DNA from: CALGLS01 sp964508085
GTDB lineage: Bacteria; Bacteroidota; Bacteroidia; Chitinophagales; Saprospiraceae
Length of the DNA stretch: 64,000 nt
NCBI GenBank assembly: GCA_964508085.1
Contig: CAZDTI010000003.1
Coordinates: forward strand, 13,226-77,225
Direction: 5' to 3'
Numbering within the stretch: the stretch's first letter is position 1; every line of letters starts with the position of its first letter. The translations under genes and the position numbers were made by a program. Shown here piece by piece: positions 1 through 9,195 of the stretch. The notes below the pieces were generated by a model, which did no database searches, was not told where the DNA came from, and saw only the letters and a program-made list of their open reading frames with translations.

Positions 1-11
1 ATATTGAACTC

Positions 12-341
12 ATGAATTCAGAATTATGTCCCATTTGCCAAAGAGAGCTGGGCACCAAAAACATTTCCAAACATCACCTTACCCCCAAGTCCAAAGGCGG
101 CACTTTTGGTGAAACTGCTATGCTGCATAATATCTGCCATCAGAAAATCCATTCCTTATTTACTGAAAAGGAACTTGCCCGCGATTTGAATAGCATTGAA
201 AAACTTTTGGAAAAAGAAGAAATGCAGAAATTTGTGAAATGGGTGGCTAAGAAAGATCCACACTTTTATCAGCGAAACATGACCACTAAGGATAAACGAA
301 ATCGAAGGAGACAGAAAGGCATTAGCGGGTATATGTCATAG
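12..341 (+). CDS. HNH endonuclease-like small protein
   Basis: This 109-residue protein begins with a CPIC knuckle (Cys6, Cys9), followed by HHLTPKSKGG at about 21-30 and LHNICHQKIH at about 38-47. That order of zinc-type cysteines, a His-His pair, Asn and a CH..H tail is the usual layout of the HNH (His-Me finger) nuclease fold. The rest is a charged helical tail rich in Lys and Arg, which suits DNA or RNA binding. The second CxxC of many HNH proteins is reduced to a single Cys42, so activity is not certain. The frame is open to the left edge of the window, so an earlier start is possible. No methylase, transposase or phage gene is next to it. The family call is from motif recognition; a role in DNA cleavage is inferred. 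Confidence 0.7.
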   Translation: MNSELCPICQRELGTKNISKHHLTPKSKGGTFGETAMLHNICHQKIHSLFTEKELARDLNSIEKLLEKEEMQKFVKWVAKKDPHFYQRNMTTKDKRNRRRQKGISGYMS

Positions 342-787
342 ATAAGGTGATCTCCCAAAACTCTTTTGCAAGCTCAACTTCAAATTCAACTGCAATCTCA
401 AAGCGCTCAGTTCGTGAACACCTACGTATTGAGGGAATTGACGTTAAGGTTAAAACCGTTCTTGTAATCTCCAAGGTAACTGAATTAAAAAGCCTTCCCA
501 AACTATTGTTCAGAAAGGCTTCATCTCATGAAAAAAACGAATAATAACTGTTTGTTTGGTGTAAAGGAGCCGTCCAATGAAAATCATCTTTAGCTCCTTT
601 ATTTAGGGTGTCCTGTTGTCTTAAGGCTCCGTAGTCACCAAGTTTTTTATATTAAAGTTCAATAGGCGTTTATCTTTAGTTAGTTACCTATTCGTCTGAT
701 TCATGTTTGTCGTTAAGTCAGTTACAAAGAAGGGACATATGGTGGGTTTTTAAAATACATGAAATGGAGATTTTGTGACAGGGCTTT
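342..787. other. intergenic stretch, no supported gene
   Basis: No convincing gene is seen here. A 65-codon GTG-initiated frame at 347-544 is Ser/Thr-rich and its opposite strand reads equally protein-like, so neither is called. A possible hairpin pairs TAAAGGAGC (562-570) with GCTCCTTTA (593-601) across a 22-nt loop and is followed by a weak T-rich stretch. It may be a terminator, but it lies over 200 bp from the HNH gene. Confidence 0.5.
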
Positions 788-1571
788 CCTCGATTCGGTC
801 GTACCTCCCTCACTCGGAATGACAGGGGAATGTGCTTACTTTTTGATTCGGTCGTACCTCCCTCACTCAGAAGGACAAGAGAAATGTTCTTATTATTTGA
901 TTCGGGCGTACTTCCCTCACTCAGAAGGACAAGAGAAATGTTCTTATTATTTGATTCGGTCGTACCTCCCTCACTCGGAAGAACAAGAGAAATATTCTTA
1001 TTATTTGATTCGGGCGTACCTCCCTCACTCGGAATGACAGGGAAACGTGCTTACTCTTTGATTCGGTCGTACCTCCCTCACTCGGAAGAACAAGAGAAAT
1101 GTTCTTATTATTTGATTCGGGCGTGCCTCCCTCACTCGGAAGGACAAGAGAAATATTCTTATTATTTGATTCGGGCGTACCTCCATCACTCGGAAGAACA
1201 AAAGAAATGTTCTTATTATTTGATTCGGGCGTGCCTCCATCACTCGGAANNNNNNNNNNNNNNNNNNNNNNNNNNNNNNNNNNNNNNNNNNNNNNNNNNN
1301 NNNNNNNNNNNNNNNNNNNNNNNNNNNNNNNNNNNNNNNNNNNNNNNNNGAACAAGGTAAATCTTCTTACTTTTTGATTCGGGCGTACCTCCCTCACTCG
1401 GAAGGACAAGAGAAATGTTCTTATTATTTGATTCGGTCGTGCCTCCATCACTCGGAAGAACAAGGTAAATCTTCTTACTTTTTGATTCGGGCGTACCTCC
1501 CTCACTCGGAAGAACAAGAGAAATCTTCTTATTATTTGATTCGGGCGTGCCTCCCTCACTCGGAAGAACAA
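788..1571. repeat. 54-bp tandem repeat array (TCATTCCGAG family), interrupted by gap
   Basis: Units start with GATTCGG at 792, 845, 899, 953, 1007, 1060, 1114, 1168 and 1222, then after the gap at 1376, 1430, 1484 and 1538. The spacing is 53 or 54 bp. Each unit has a conserved half (GATTCGG, CGT, CCTCCCTCACTCGGAA) and a more variable AT-rich half. Read on the minus strand it contains TTCCGAGTGAGGGAGG, which resembles the TCATTCCGAG repeats scattered through many Bacteroidota genomes. Units alternate between CGGTCGTACC and CGGGCGTGCC variants, which suggests unequal exchange. Long open frames across this array exist only because 54 is a multiple of three; they are not genes. Confidence 0.9.
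1250..1349. other. assembly gap of 100 N
   Basis: Exactly 100 undetermined bases sit inside the tandem array. This is the usual placeholder for a gap of unknown size. The repeat phase (1222 to 1376) does not fit a whole number of 54-bp units, so the true copy number is unknown. Confidence 0.97.
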
Positions 1572-1639
1572 TCCCTCGAAATGATTTTACGGAGGGTACC
1601 TCTTCTAATAATGAACAAATGGGTGATACATACAAAACA

Positions 1640-1673
1640 AAGAGCGATACGCATTTTCCCACGTATCGCTCTT
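1640..1673 (-). terminator. intrinsic terminator of the PAP2-like gene
   Basis: AAGAGCGATACG (1640-1651) pairs perfectly with CGTATCGCTCTT (1662-1673) over a 10-nt loop. On the minus strand the stem is followed by TTTGTTTTG. It lies about 60 bp beyond the stop of the membrane enzyme gene on the same strand. Confidence 0.75.
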
Positions 1674-1731
1674 CGGCTTTCCCCTTAGAATCTAAGCTCA
1701 GAGGAATTAAAAGTATTATTTTTTGATTTGC

Positions 1732-2574
1732 TTATGCCCCATGTTTGCCCCGGAAAGTGAGACGTAAGCTCGGAAACCAGTGTTCCAAAGCCCACATAAT
1801 TGGATATGGGAATAATACGATGATCCAACCTAAGATGGCATCTACAAAAAAGTGATTACCTGTTACAACGATCAAGAATGTGACGAAGAACGGGTATAAA
1901 ACTGCGAGAATCCGAACCCAGTTTTCTTTGTGCACCAGATAAGTTACGATACCAATTAGCAGTGAGTTTCCGGCATGCATAGAAGGGACGGCGGCGTATT
2001 GATTGAATACTTTTGACTTCCAGCCTTCGTATAAATTTATGTTACTTACTTCTAGCAAAGAATCTACGAATCCTAGTTCGGCCAACATTCGCGGAGGTGC
2101 GCAGGGGAAACCAATGTAGAAAAACAAAGTAACAACATTGGCCAGTATAAAGCCATTTCGTACAAAGGTGAAATACTTTTTCTCTTTTTGAAATAGCCAG
2201 ACAAAAAAGATAATGGTTACCGGGATATGCAGCTTCATATAAGCATGATTCAATATCTGCATCAACAATTCATTGTGGATAAAAAATTGTTGAATCGGCA
2301 CTTCGTAATAAATGTTCCAGGCCTTTTCCAAGTCTACGATCCAATAGGCATTTTCGAAGGCCGTTTCTTTATCTCCTATCGCTATCTTTCGAGACCAACG
2401 TTGGAACAACAAAAAAGCAATGAATATTAAAAGTTCTCGGAAACCGGAGCCACTTTTTAAAGATGGCATCAACTTCTGCCAAGTAGTGGTGCCTTCTTCT
2501 TTGCTTTCACTTGCAGCTCTCCAGGCATAGAAGAGCATGATGAGGATGAGGGAAACGAGGCTGGTAAAATTCAT
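1732..2574 (-). CDS. PAP2-superfamily membrane enzyme, inositol-phosphorylceramide-synthase-like
   Basis: This 280-residue multi-pass membrane protein carries the three PAP2 signature blocks in order. They are CAPPR near residue 154, PSMHAG near 197, and TGNHFFVDAILG near 238-249. The CAPPR/SMH/NHFFVD spelling is that of the Aur1/IPC synthase-like branch rather than that of simple PAP phosphatases. The family transfers or hydrolyses phospho-headgroups at the membrane. Saprospirales and relatives make sphingolipids, so a role in phosphosphingolipid headgroup transfer is a reasonable inference, but the substrate cannot be read from sequence. About six hydrophobic segments are visible. The gene stands alone between the tandem array and the small peptide gene, and has its own terminator. 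Confidence 0.8.
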   Translation of the reverse strand: MNFTSLVSLILIMLFYAWRAASESKEEGTTTWQKLMPSLKSGSGFRELLIFIAFLLFQRWSRKIAIGDKETAFENAYWIVDLEKAWNIYYEVPIQQFFIHNELLMQILNHAYMKLHIPVTIIFFVWLFQKEKKYFTFVRNGFILANVVTLFFYIGFPCAPPRMLAELGFVDSLLEVSNINLYEGWKSKVFNQYAAVPSMHAGNSLLIGIVTYLVHKENWVRILAVLYPFFVTFLIVVTGNHFFVDAILGWIIVLFPYPIMWALEHWFPSLRLTFRGKHGA

Positions 2575-2612
2575 AAAAAAGTACTAAATTTTGCTTATCC
2601 ATAAACGCGGGG

Positions 2613-2620
2613 CAAATGTA
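2613..2620 (-). promoter_or_regulatory. possible -7 element of the PAP2-like gene
   Basis: TACATTTG on the minus strand fits the Bacteroidota -7 consensus TAnnTTTG and lies about 40 bp upstream of the ATG. No good TTG/TTTG -33 partner is seen at the expected distance, so this is tentative. Confidence 0.3.
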
Positions 2621-2763
2621 GGTATTTTTGATGGGAACTTGTTTTGCAGAAGCCAGACTATTTCAAACTCAAGGTCAACCTAAGAAATCAATACACATTA
2701 CACCTCTAAGTGGTAAGATATCATTTAGACTACTACTTATGTAAAATATTATTCATTTAAAAC

Positions 2764-2795
2764 TTGATTTTCGCCTATAAAAATTTGTATATTTG
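2764..2795 (+). promoter_or_regulatory. Bacteroidota-type promoter for the 35-codon gene
   Basis: TTG (2764-2766), 21 bp, then TATATTTG (2788-2795) matches the -33/-7 promoter pattern of this phylum. Predicted transcription would start near 2802, giving a leader of about 35 nt before the ATG at 2837. Confidence 0.6.
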
Positions 2796-2836
2796 TAGCT
2801 TGAACATAATATCATAACAAACCAAAAACTTTTCCC

Positions 2837-2944
2837 ATGAAAAAGATCTTTAAAGCCCTCAAAGGGCTATTCGCTGGAAAGCGAAACGTCAATACTTTTG
2901 AAGACAATCTCTACAAAACAAATGACGACCTCGGACACTGCTAA
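2837..2944 (+). CDS. predicted 35-aa cationic small protein
   Basis: The frame runs from ATG at 2837 to TAA at 2942-2944 and encodes MKKIFKALKGLFAGKRN followed by an acidic half that ends DDLGHC. The first 17 residues form a Lys-rich amphipathic helix, like many membrane-active peptides. The second half is acidic and polar with a single terminal Cys. A phylum-type promoter sits upstream and a strong hairpin terminator begins two bases after the stop, so this is a complete monocistronic unit of about 180 nt. No known family is recognised. It could be a membrane peptide, a toxin or a peptide precursor, or the transcript could act as a small RNA with the frame being incidental. The frame is too short for ordinary gene callers. 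Confidence 0.55.
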   Translation: MKKIFKALKGLFAGKRNVNTFEDNLYKTNDDLGHC

Positions 2945-2946
2945 TC

Positions 2947-2983
2947 AAAAAAATCCTCACCGCTAAACGATGAGGATTTTTTT
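2947..2983. terminator. bidirectional intrinsic terminator
   Basis: A13-nt arm AAAAAAATCCTCA (2947-2959) pairs with TGAGGATTTTTTT (2971-2983) around an 11-nt loop. It ends in a T run in both directions. It therefore serves the 35-codon gene on the plus strand and the large secreted-protein gene (stop at 3022) on the minus strand. Confidence 0.85.
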
Positions 2984-3021
2984 ATTACAATTAACGAAGT
3001 CTTAGCATTCCAGTTCCCTTC

Positions 3022-6000
3022 TTACCTGAAAAGTGTTACCTCTCCCTTAAAAACAATTACAGCTCCATTGATGTATTCTGCTTTTGCAAAATAAGTATAC
3101 ACGCCTACTCCTGATTCTTTATCCTTAAACTGACCGTCCCAGCCCTCTTGCCAGTCATTCGCTTCAAAATTTTCCTTTCTGTAAATAACAGCGCCCCAAC
3201 GATTGAAAACCTGAAAGTCTACGATTTGGATAATGTGATCTGCAGCAAAAGGAAAAAAGTAATCATTGATGCCATCTCCATTTGGGCTGAACGCATTCGG
3301 AATGTATACATCATTATAAATTTCTGCAACTGTAATAGTTGAGCTTGCTTCTCTGAGACAACCGTCACTGTCTTCTACTAAAAGATTAAAAACAGTTGAA
3401 AAGGGTGGTTGCACCCTGATTTTGTTTTCTCGAATTTCTTCAAATAAATCAATAGGTGTCCAACTAAAGGTTGGGTCTTCAGCAGAAGTGTATGCGTTGA
3501 TGTCTATCTGATCTCCAATTTCTATTTGCAGACTTTCGGGATCTAATATTAAATCCGAAATCGTATTGACAACAGTCGTTACTTTTCGCAAGGTGTCTTT
3601 ATCCGGGTCTCCAGCAATGGTATCCGTAAAAATGCCACTTTCGTAAATTAGATTACCCAAATAATTAATGCTATCACATTCTTCTAAATAAAGTGAATCG
3701 CAAAATACTTCGGTAACAGCTATAGAATCTATTCGAGGACATAGCGTGCCGGCAACCGTCACAAAATACTGACCAGCCTCCACAATCTGGATACTCGGCT
3801 CAATTTCTCCAGTAGACCATTCATAGATCGCTGTGTTGGTATAACTCACTGCTGTGACCGTAACCGTACTGTCTTCACAAAGGAAAAATTCTTCAGCCTC
3901 AATCGGTTCTACAATTGGAGGGATTTCTACTTCTACCTCAATAGAATCTCTTCGTCCAGTTACGACATTTATCGCCAATAAACTTACAGTCATATATTCA
4001 GCCTGATCTGGACGTGGATAATAATACCTTGGACTGGTTTCACCTGTTGAATAATCGGGGAAGGTCCATTCATAGACCATATCATAACCTAAAGTAGATT
4101 GGTTTTCAAAATAAATACTGTCTCCTTCACAGGAATTGTAGATAAACAATGCTTTTACAGCTAGTGGATCTAAAGGCACACAGTCCTGATCAGGAGTATT
4201 AGTTGCATCTACCGTAAAGGTGATAGTACCCTGTGTTTCTTCGATAGTAACTACTTGAATAATATAAGTTCCTTCTCCTAAACAATTTAATGTAAATGAA
4301 GTGTTCGGGTCCGAACTACATAGCCCTGGCGTGACCGCTCCACAATAACCGGGAAGTACTCGATATCTTATTTGAGAAAAATCTGCTGAGGTATTTTCCT
4401 GCATCGAAAAGGTCACATCTCTTTTTGCAGGCCCAATTAAATTTAAAATAAAGAAACTGGACTTATAGCCTTCTGGCCCCAAAAGGCAATCATAACCATC
4501 CGGGCCATCCAGAGGTTCCGTTCCGATGGTGTGGCAATCGACCGTAAGTGTATTTGAGGCTGTCCCCTCCCCCACTAAGTCAATAGGTACTGCATTCCAA
4601 CAATAGTCTCCCGGATTAGGATCAAAGTAAATTACGGGGCGATACAAATCAAAAACCCCCAAAGTATCTCCACAAGCCCCCCAAAACAAGTAGTAGTCGC
4701 CAGGATCAATACAGCCTTTCCTCCAATTCCTGCCTGTCGTGTTCAGAGGATTGGTATTTGGGAAATCAGCTAATGAAATTTCCTCTAAATTATTTACCGA
4801 AGCCGGACTCGAAGCCTTAAACAACTTCATATACTCGGTGGTGGAATGATTGGATCCTAATTCATTTTCATAAGCAAGATGTAAGCTTCCAACTTCCTCT
4901 GAAGTAAAATGATACCAAACCGTATGCTCCGGAACACAGTTGGGAATCTCTGGATCCGTTGGATTGGCGGTAGCACATTGGAAACTCATTAACTCTCCTT
5001 CTTGATTACCCGGCATCAATTCAAAACTAGGAGGAACTCCAGTTCCAGAAACGGCTGAACCGGGATCGTCAAATTCATCAAACTGGACGGGTATAAACGG
5101 ATAGTCAACATAGGAAATACCAAGCGAAAGTTGCTGATTAAGCCTTGCAGTAGGAGTTGCAGACACCACTACATAGTAACGAGAAATAAGTTCTTCGCAG
5201 GCTGTTTTATTAAAAAATATGGTATCCCTTCGAGGAGGAGCACAAAAAGTATCGCAGGGAATTTGAATTTTATTGGCATAATCGACTAGCGTTAGTCCAT
5301 CAGCATATGTAGAGTCTATTCCACCATTATTCTGTAACTGATCGAAGGGAGTTGCACCACTATCACTTTTGTAAATGGCATAATAAGGCCTTTGGCCGTT
5401 CGCGTCATCGGTACAATTCTCCAAAGTAACCATACATTCTCCAGAACCTTCCAACACAAACGTGTAAATAATGTTACGTAATGATCGATCCGAGTTATAG
5501 GGTTGAGTTTCGGTGTATTGAATATTAAACGGTTCACCACTTACTAACGGATTATAAGCGACACAACAAACACCATCCATTGGATCTGTGGGTTCTCCAG
5601 AAGTCAAACAAGATATATAGTCATTAGAAGGTCGTAATGACTCATTTAGTGGATTGAGGTCTCCTTCTTTTCCAAAATAAGTATCTCCATTGGGGGGAAC
5701 CACGCCAAAATCATAAGCCTGTGCCCAATGGTCAAAACGAGAACTAAGGACACGTTCCACTGCCAGTTTTGGAGCTATTCGTATTCCTTTATGATCATCT
5801 TTCCCAAAAATCACGATTGTATAATCTCCGGGCGGCACAGAGCAATATTCCCGTCGATCAAAAGGAATAACCGCACAAGGAGCTATCGGCTCTTGTTGCG
5901 TTAACAATTGGGGATTCAACGTCGCATCAAAATCATAAATCTTCACTTCCATATCCCAGGGCAAATTTATTAAACTAACAAAAGAAACATCAGAAAGACG

Positions 6001-8715
6001 GAAGCCATAATAGACAACTCTATTATCATCATTGGCGCAGGCTTCAATGGGATGAGCTGAGAAAGGCGTATCTTCCAAACAGTTCAGGAATACAGTATCC
6101 AATTGATAAATCACTTTTGTTTCCGTTGGGCAGAGCTCATCAATAACATCGTGATTCCAATCTGCCAACTCCCCTTCATTAGCAAAACAAGTCTTACTTG
6201 GATGGTTGCACTTTATTTCTTCCGGTTCTTCAAGATGAATTTGAAAAAACTGAGCCCTCCCCAAATCTCCTCGATCTCCGGCCGTTGATTGGAGTGCTGG
6301 GTTATCGTAGGAAGCGGTAGTTCCATAAGCAACTAAGGTGTAAAATCCCGGTGTAAGCATATCACAATCAGAAGTTCGTTCCCAAGATTCACAGAGATTC
6401 CATTGTTCATTCGCATCGTTATCTCCTACCCACGGAATAAGATTGTTTACGCCATTCGAGATGTCTCCAATAAAAAGATTATAGGGATTTCCGGAAGGAG
6501 AAATAATTTCTGCACGTCGTGGCTCAGAAAGATAGAAAACGCGATATAGTTGCATGATGGCTATATCGTTACCACAAGGATTAACACCTCCGATGACTAA
6601 AGGATTATTACCACAAGTAAAGGTGTCCACAGAAGTGACGAGGGTATCCACATTTGTCAAATCTCCCAAATCGTCTGGATTATTGGGATCAATAAATTCA
6701 GCAGAATAGTCATTAAAACGAATGGTAGGAGTCATACCATAACCGCGCTGTTCTTCATCACCAAAGGTCACCCAGGAATAATGCCCTGAACTCAGGCAAT
6801 AATAATTGGCGTTGCTATTGGCCGATTCCGTTATACAACCTCCAACATACTCTATGGCGTTCATGATCACTTCATCATCCATATATGCGTTTTGAGCTGC
6901 AGCCAAACTAGCGATAGAACCTTTATAAAGTTTGTGGTGAAAATCTTCGGGGTTGCCCGATTCTATATTAGAAATCTTCAAAACACCATTTTGATTAACA
7001 ATAAACTCCCGCAACATTATTTTACGTCGATCATCACAAGTACCACCTGCTATTTGTACAGTATTTTCACAACCGAATATATCTTCAGACAAAGTATACC
7101 CAGTTCCAGGCACCAATGGATTTAGATTATTAATTTTTTCATAGGCATTCGAATTAACTAATGAAAATTCGTTTATGGGGATCTGATCTTTGACATTAAT
7201 ATACAACCTGATTTTTCTACCCAACATACTCTTTCCACAATTCCAATTTTCGGATACCGCATTTCCACCCAAAATCTGTAGTGCATAGGCTCCTGCCGGC
7301 AAACAAGAAATGGTTTCGTCCTCTTTCCACGAAGCAATTAAATCTGTAGTGGCATTAATTGCGCTACAATCTTCTGTAATGTCTTTGCTAAATAAACGTA
7401 CAAAACGATAATCCCGATCAGTACCAAAGGAGAACTCCACCTCCGCATCACCTCCCAATTCAAAACGGACCCAAGTAGAATATTCCAAATCGTAATTTGT
7501 TCCGTTATTTGCCATGGTTACAAAGTTCGGCGGGTTTACAGTCCCACATTGATTTGCTGGAAGTGTCAAGGAAGAACCGCAAGTGAACGTATCTAAAACA
7601 GAGCTTGTAATACCGAAGGAAGAAGATGGCAAAACACCGAGTACGCTATTGGGATTCATCTCTGACAAAATCGGTCGAGGAGCACTGGTATCAAAACCTC
7701 CTCTTTTGCAAGTCTTAATGGTTACGTTGTCATTGGCATATCCTCCAGGGAAAAACACCGCTAAGGAAAGTGTGGTGTTAGGTTCTATATTTTCACATTT
7801 GAATTCGGTATACATTATGGTCGTATCAGGTATTGGTTGCATCATTCGACAAGTACCGATTTCAGGTAAGGTCGTCCATTCTGCTAATTGAGCATTTCCC
7901 TGAAACAAACGAACTCCAATATTTTCAGGAAGAATATTCGAACTAGAATTCGAAGAAAGCGAAAATTCAACACTGATATATTCTGGAAAGTTTCCGCTTT
8001 GAATACTCCACCATAAGCTTTGGTTCAACTCCTCGGGATTGGCTGTCGGAAGACATTCGAATTCAACATCACTATCTACAGTTTGGCAACCGACATCAAA
8101 GACCAAGGGAGCATTAAGAATAGAAAGGTCGTCAGATGGATCGTCATGCAAAGGTTGAGACGCAGGTGCATTTTCGAAAGGTACCCCTAATGTTAGCTCC
8201 AGATAAATTTGTCCTGCTGCTTCTGGTGATAAGGTTACCTGTACCATATAAATTCCGGGATCGAGACATTCTGTATCTGTACTCCCTTGTTGCGGAACAG
8301 GTGTTAGCTTAGCTGGATCAATCCAAGCTTCGGAAGGAGGACAATTGCTGTTGGCTCGGAGGTAAGTGATAAAGCCAAAATCATTGGCGTCATTAACGGC
8401 ACTCGTTTGTAATAATTCTAATTTTCCATAACGAGCAGTGGGCAGATAAAAAGTAAACCAAACATCACGGTCATGTACACTCGCGTCTAAGAAGTACGTT
8501 CCAGCCTCTGCACTGTTCCCACCGGCGTTTACGATTTCAGAAGTAAAAAGACCAAGCCCATAATTGTTATTGGAAATAATAATCTCAGAAGCATCGGAAC
8601 AATCATCGTTTGGTGCTTGCCCAAAAATGAGACTCGTTGGTATTATTGTTAAAAAAAATATGACCAACGGGACAAAAACAGTGATTTTGGATAAATATTC
8701 TTGGGGATTTTTCAT
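3022..8715 (-). CDS. large secreted protein with T9SS type B (gliding) sorting domain
   Basis: The 1897-residue protein starts with a signal peptide (MKNPQEYLSK, then a hydrophobic core ending SLIFGQA). It continues with many Cys-containing beta-rich modules with NDDCSDA-like and TFTCG-like openings, resembling tandem pre-peptidase-type or propeller-associated domains. A PKD-like domain (ALFIYNSCEGDSIYF to YYYPRPDQ) lies at about 1490-1580. Ig-like stretches with YEWSTGE and FSWTP follow. The last 95 residues (YIPNAFSPNGDGINDYF, FNRWG, GWDG, GVYTYFAKAEY, LFR end) are the type B sorting domain that targets cargo to the T9SS and the cell surface. No catalytic motif is recognised. It is probably an adhesin or structural surface protein. 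Confidence 0.9.
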   Translation of the reverse strand: MKNPQEYLSKITVFVPLVIFFLTIIPTSLIFGQAPNDDCSDASEIIISNNNYGLGLFTSEIVNAGGNSAEAGTYFLDASVHDRDVWFTFYLPTARYGKLELLQTSAVNDANDFGFITYLRANSNCPPSEAWIDPAKLTPVPQQGSTDTECLDPGIYMVQVTLSPEAAGQIYLELTLGVPFENAPASQPLHDDPSDDLSILNAPLVFDVGCQTVDSDVEFECLPTANPEELNQSLWWSIQSGNFPEYISVEFSLSSNSSSNILPENIGVRLFQGNAQLAEWTTLPEIGTCRMMQPIPDTTIMYTEFKCENIEPNTTLSLAVFFPGGYANDNVTIKTCKRGGFDTSAPRPILSEMNPNSVLGVLPSSSFGITSSVLDTFTCGSSLTLPANQCGTVNPPNFVTMANNGTNYDLEYSTWVRFELGGDAEVEFSFGTDRDYRFVRLFSKDITEDCSAINATTDLIASWKEDETISCLPAGAYALQILGGNAVSENWNCGKSMLGRKIRLYINVKDQIPINEFSLVNSNAYEKINNLNPLVPGTGYTLSEDIFGCENTVQIAGGTCDDRRKIMLREFIVNQNGVLKISNIESGNPEDFHHKLYKGSIASLAAAQNAYMDDEVIMNAIEYVGGCITESANSNANYYCLSSGHYSWVTFGDEEQRGYGMTPTIRFNDYSAEFIDPNNPDDLGDLTNVDTLVTSVDTFTCGNNPLVIGGVNPCGNDIAIMQLYRVFYLSEPRRAEIISPSGNPYNLFIGDISNGVNNLIPWVGDNDANEQWNLCESWERTSDCDMLTPGFYTLVAYGTTASYDNPALQSTAGDRGDLGRAQFFQIHLEEPEEIKCNHPSKTCFANEGELADWNHDVIDELCPTETKVIYQLDTVFLNCLEDTPFSAHPIEACANDDNRVVYYGFRLSDVSFVSLINLPWDMEVKIYDFDATLNPQLLTQQEPIAPCAVIPFDRREYCSVPPGDYTIVIFGKDDHKGIRIAPKLAVERVLSSRFDHWAQAYDFGVVPPNGDTYFGKEGDLNPLNESLRPSNDYISCLTSGEPTDPMDGVCCVAYNPLVSGEPFNIQYTETQPYNSDRSLRNIIYTFVLEGSGECMVTLENCTDDANGQRPYYAIYKSDSGATPFDQLQNNGGIDSTYADGLTLVDYANKIQIPCDTFCAPPRRDTIFFNKTACEELISRYYVVVSATPTARLNQQLSLGISYVDYPFIPVQFDEFDDPGSAVSGTGVPPSFELMPGNQEGELMSFQCATANPTDPEIPNCVPEHTVWYHFTSEEVGSLHLAYENELGSNHSTTEYMKLFKASSPASVNNLEEISLADFPNTNPLNTTGRNWRKGCIDPGDYYLFWGACGDTLGVFDLYRPVIYFDPNPGDYCWNAVPIDLVGEGTASNTLTVDCHTIGTEPLDGPDGYDCLLGPEGYKSSFFILNLIGPAKRDVTFSMQENTSADFSQIRYRVLPGYCGAVTPGLCSSDPNTSFTLNCLGEGTYIIQVVTIEETQGTITFTVDATNTPDQDCVPLDPLAVKALFIYNSCEGDSIYFENQSTLGYDMVYEWTFPDYSTGETSPRYYYPRPDQAEYMTVSLLAINVVTGRRDSIEVEVEIPPIVEPIEAEEFFLCEDSTVTVTAVSYTNTAIYEWSTGEIEPSIQIVEAGQYFVTVAGTLCPRIDSIAVTEVFCDSLYLEECDSINYLGNLIYESGIFTDTIAGDPDKDTLRKVTTVVNTISDLILDPESLQIEIGDQIDINAYTSAEDPTFSWTPIDLFEEIRENKIRVQPPFSTVFNLLVEDSDGCLREASSTITVAEIYNDVYIPNAFSPNGDGINDYFFPFAADHIIQIVDFQVFNRWGAVIYRKENFEANDWQEGWDGQFKDKESGVGVYTYFAKAEYINGAVIVFKGEVTLFR

Positions 8716-9195
8716 AGCTAAACGTTAATTTTGTGAGATCCAAACGAACCGTAATCAACAAAATGTCATATTCTAAAGCCGTCTTTTTTCAGACTTACAA
8801 AGGCAGATATCTTTTAGTAAATTAAGAATAGGTTAGGTGTGGCTTCGTCAATTACCAGATTGACTGGTATTTGGTACTGAAACCGACTAGTTAAGAAACT
8901 AAGCGATAGTGGTACCTTTTATTTTTTGTTGGAAGAAATCTTGTATTTCTGTCTATTCCAAAGGTAACCAGAATGTTTAATATTTCCAAAAGGACATTTG
9001 CAAGTTCAGCTGCCTCTTCAAGCTGTCCGCCCAATGACGGATTGTCTTGATTCGCGGAAAAGGTTTGTTGAAGTTAAGGCTAAAAAAGAGTTTCTTCAGA
9101 TTGCCAAATTGCATTAAAAGTTACTTTTGAAGTTAAAATATCTTTTTTGTAGTTTTGCCTCTATCATTAATTCAAATTAGAAATTAACATATATC
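8716..9195. other. 480-bp divergent intergenic region
   Basis: This region separates the large secreted-protein gene (minus) from the mscS-like gene (plus). The only element recognised is the plus-strand promoter at 9126-9157. No open frame with coding character was seen, and no clear minus-strand promoter was found for the secreted protein. Confidence 0.6.
9126..9157 (+). promoter_or_regulatory. promoter of the MscS-family gene
   Basis: TTTG (9126-9129), 20 bp, then TAGTTTTG (9150-9157) is a close match to the Bacteroidota -33/-7 consensus. It lies about 40 bp upstream of the ATG at 9196. Confidence 0.7.

Noticed and set aside
347..544. 65-codon frame with GTG start
   Set aside because: Ser/Thr-rich with no family, no start signals, and the opposite strand reads equally well.
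788..1571. CRISPR array
   Set aside because: The whole 54-bp unit is repeated with few differences, so there are no unique spacers between constant repeats, and no cas gene is nearby.
830..1662. Several long open frames on both strands across the tandem array
   Set aside because: They repeat every 54 bp (18 codons), span the N gap, and contain only repeat-derived text.
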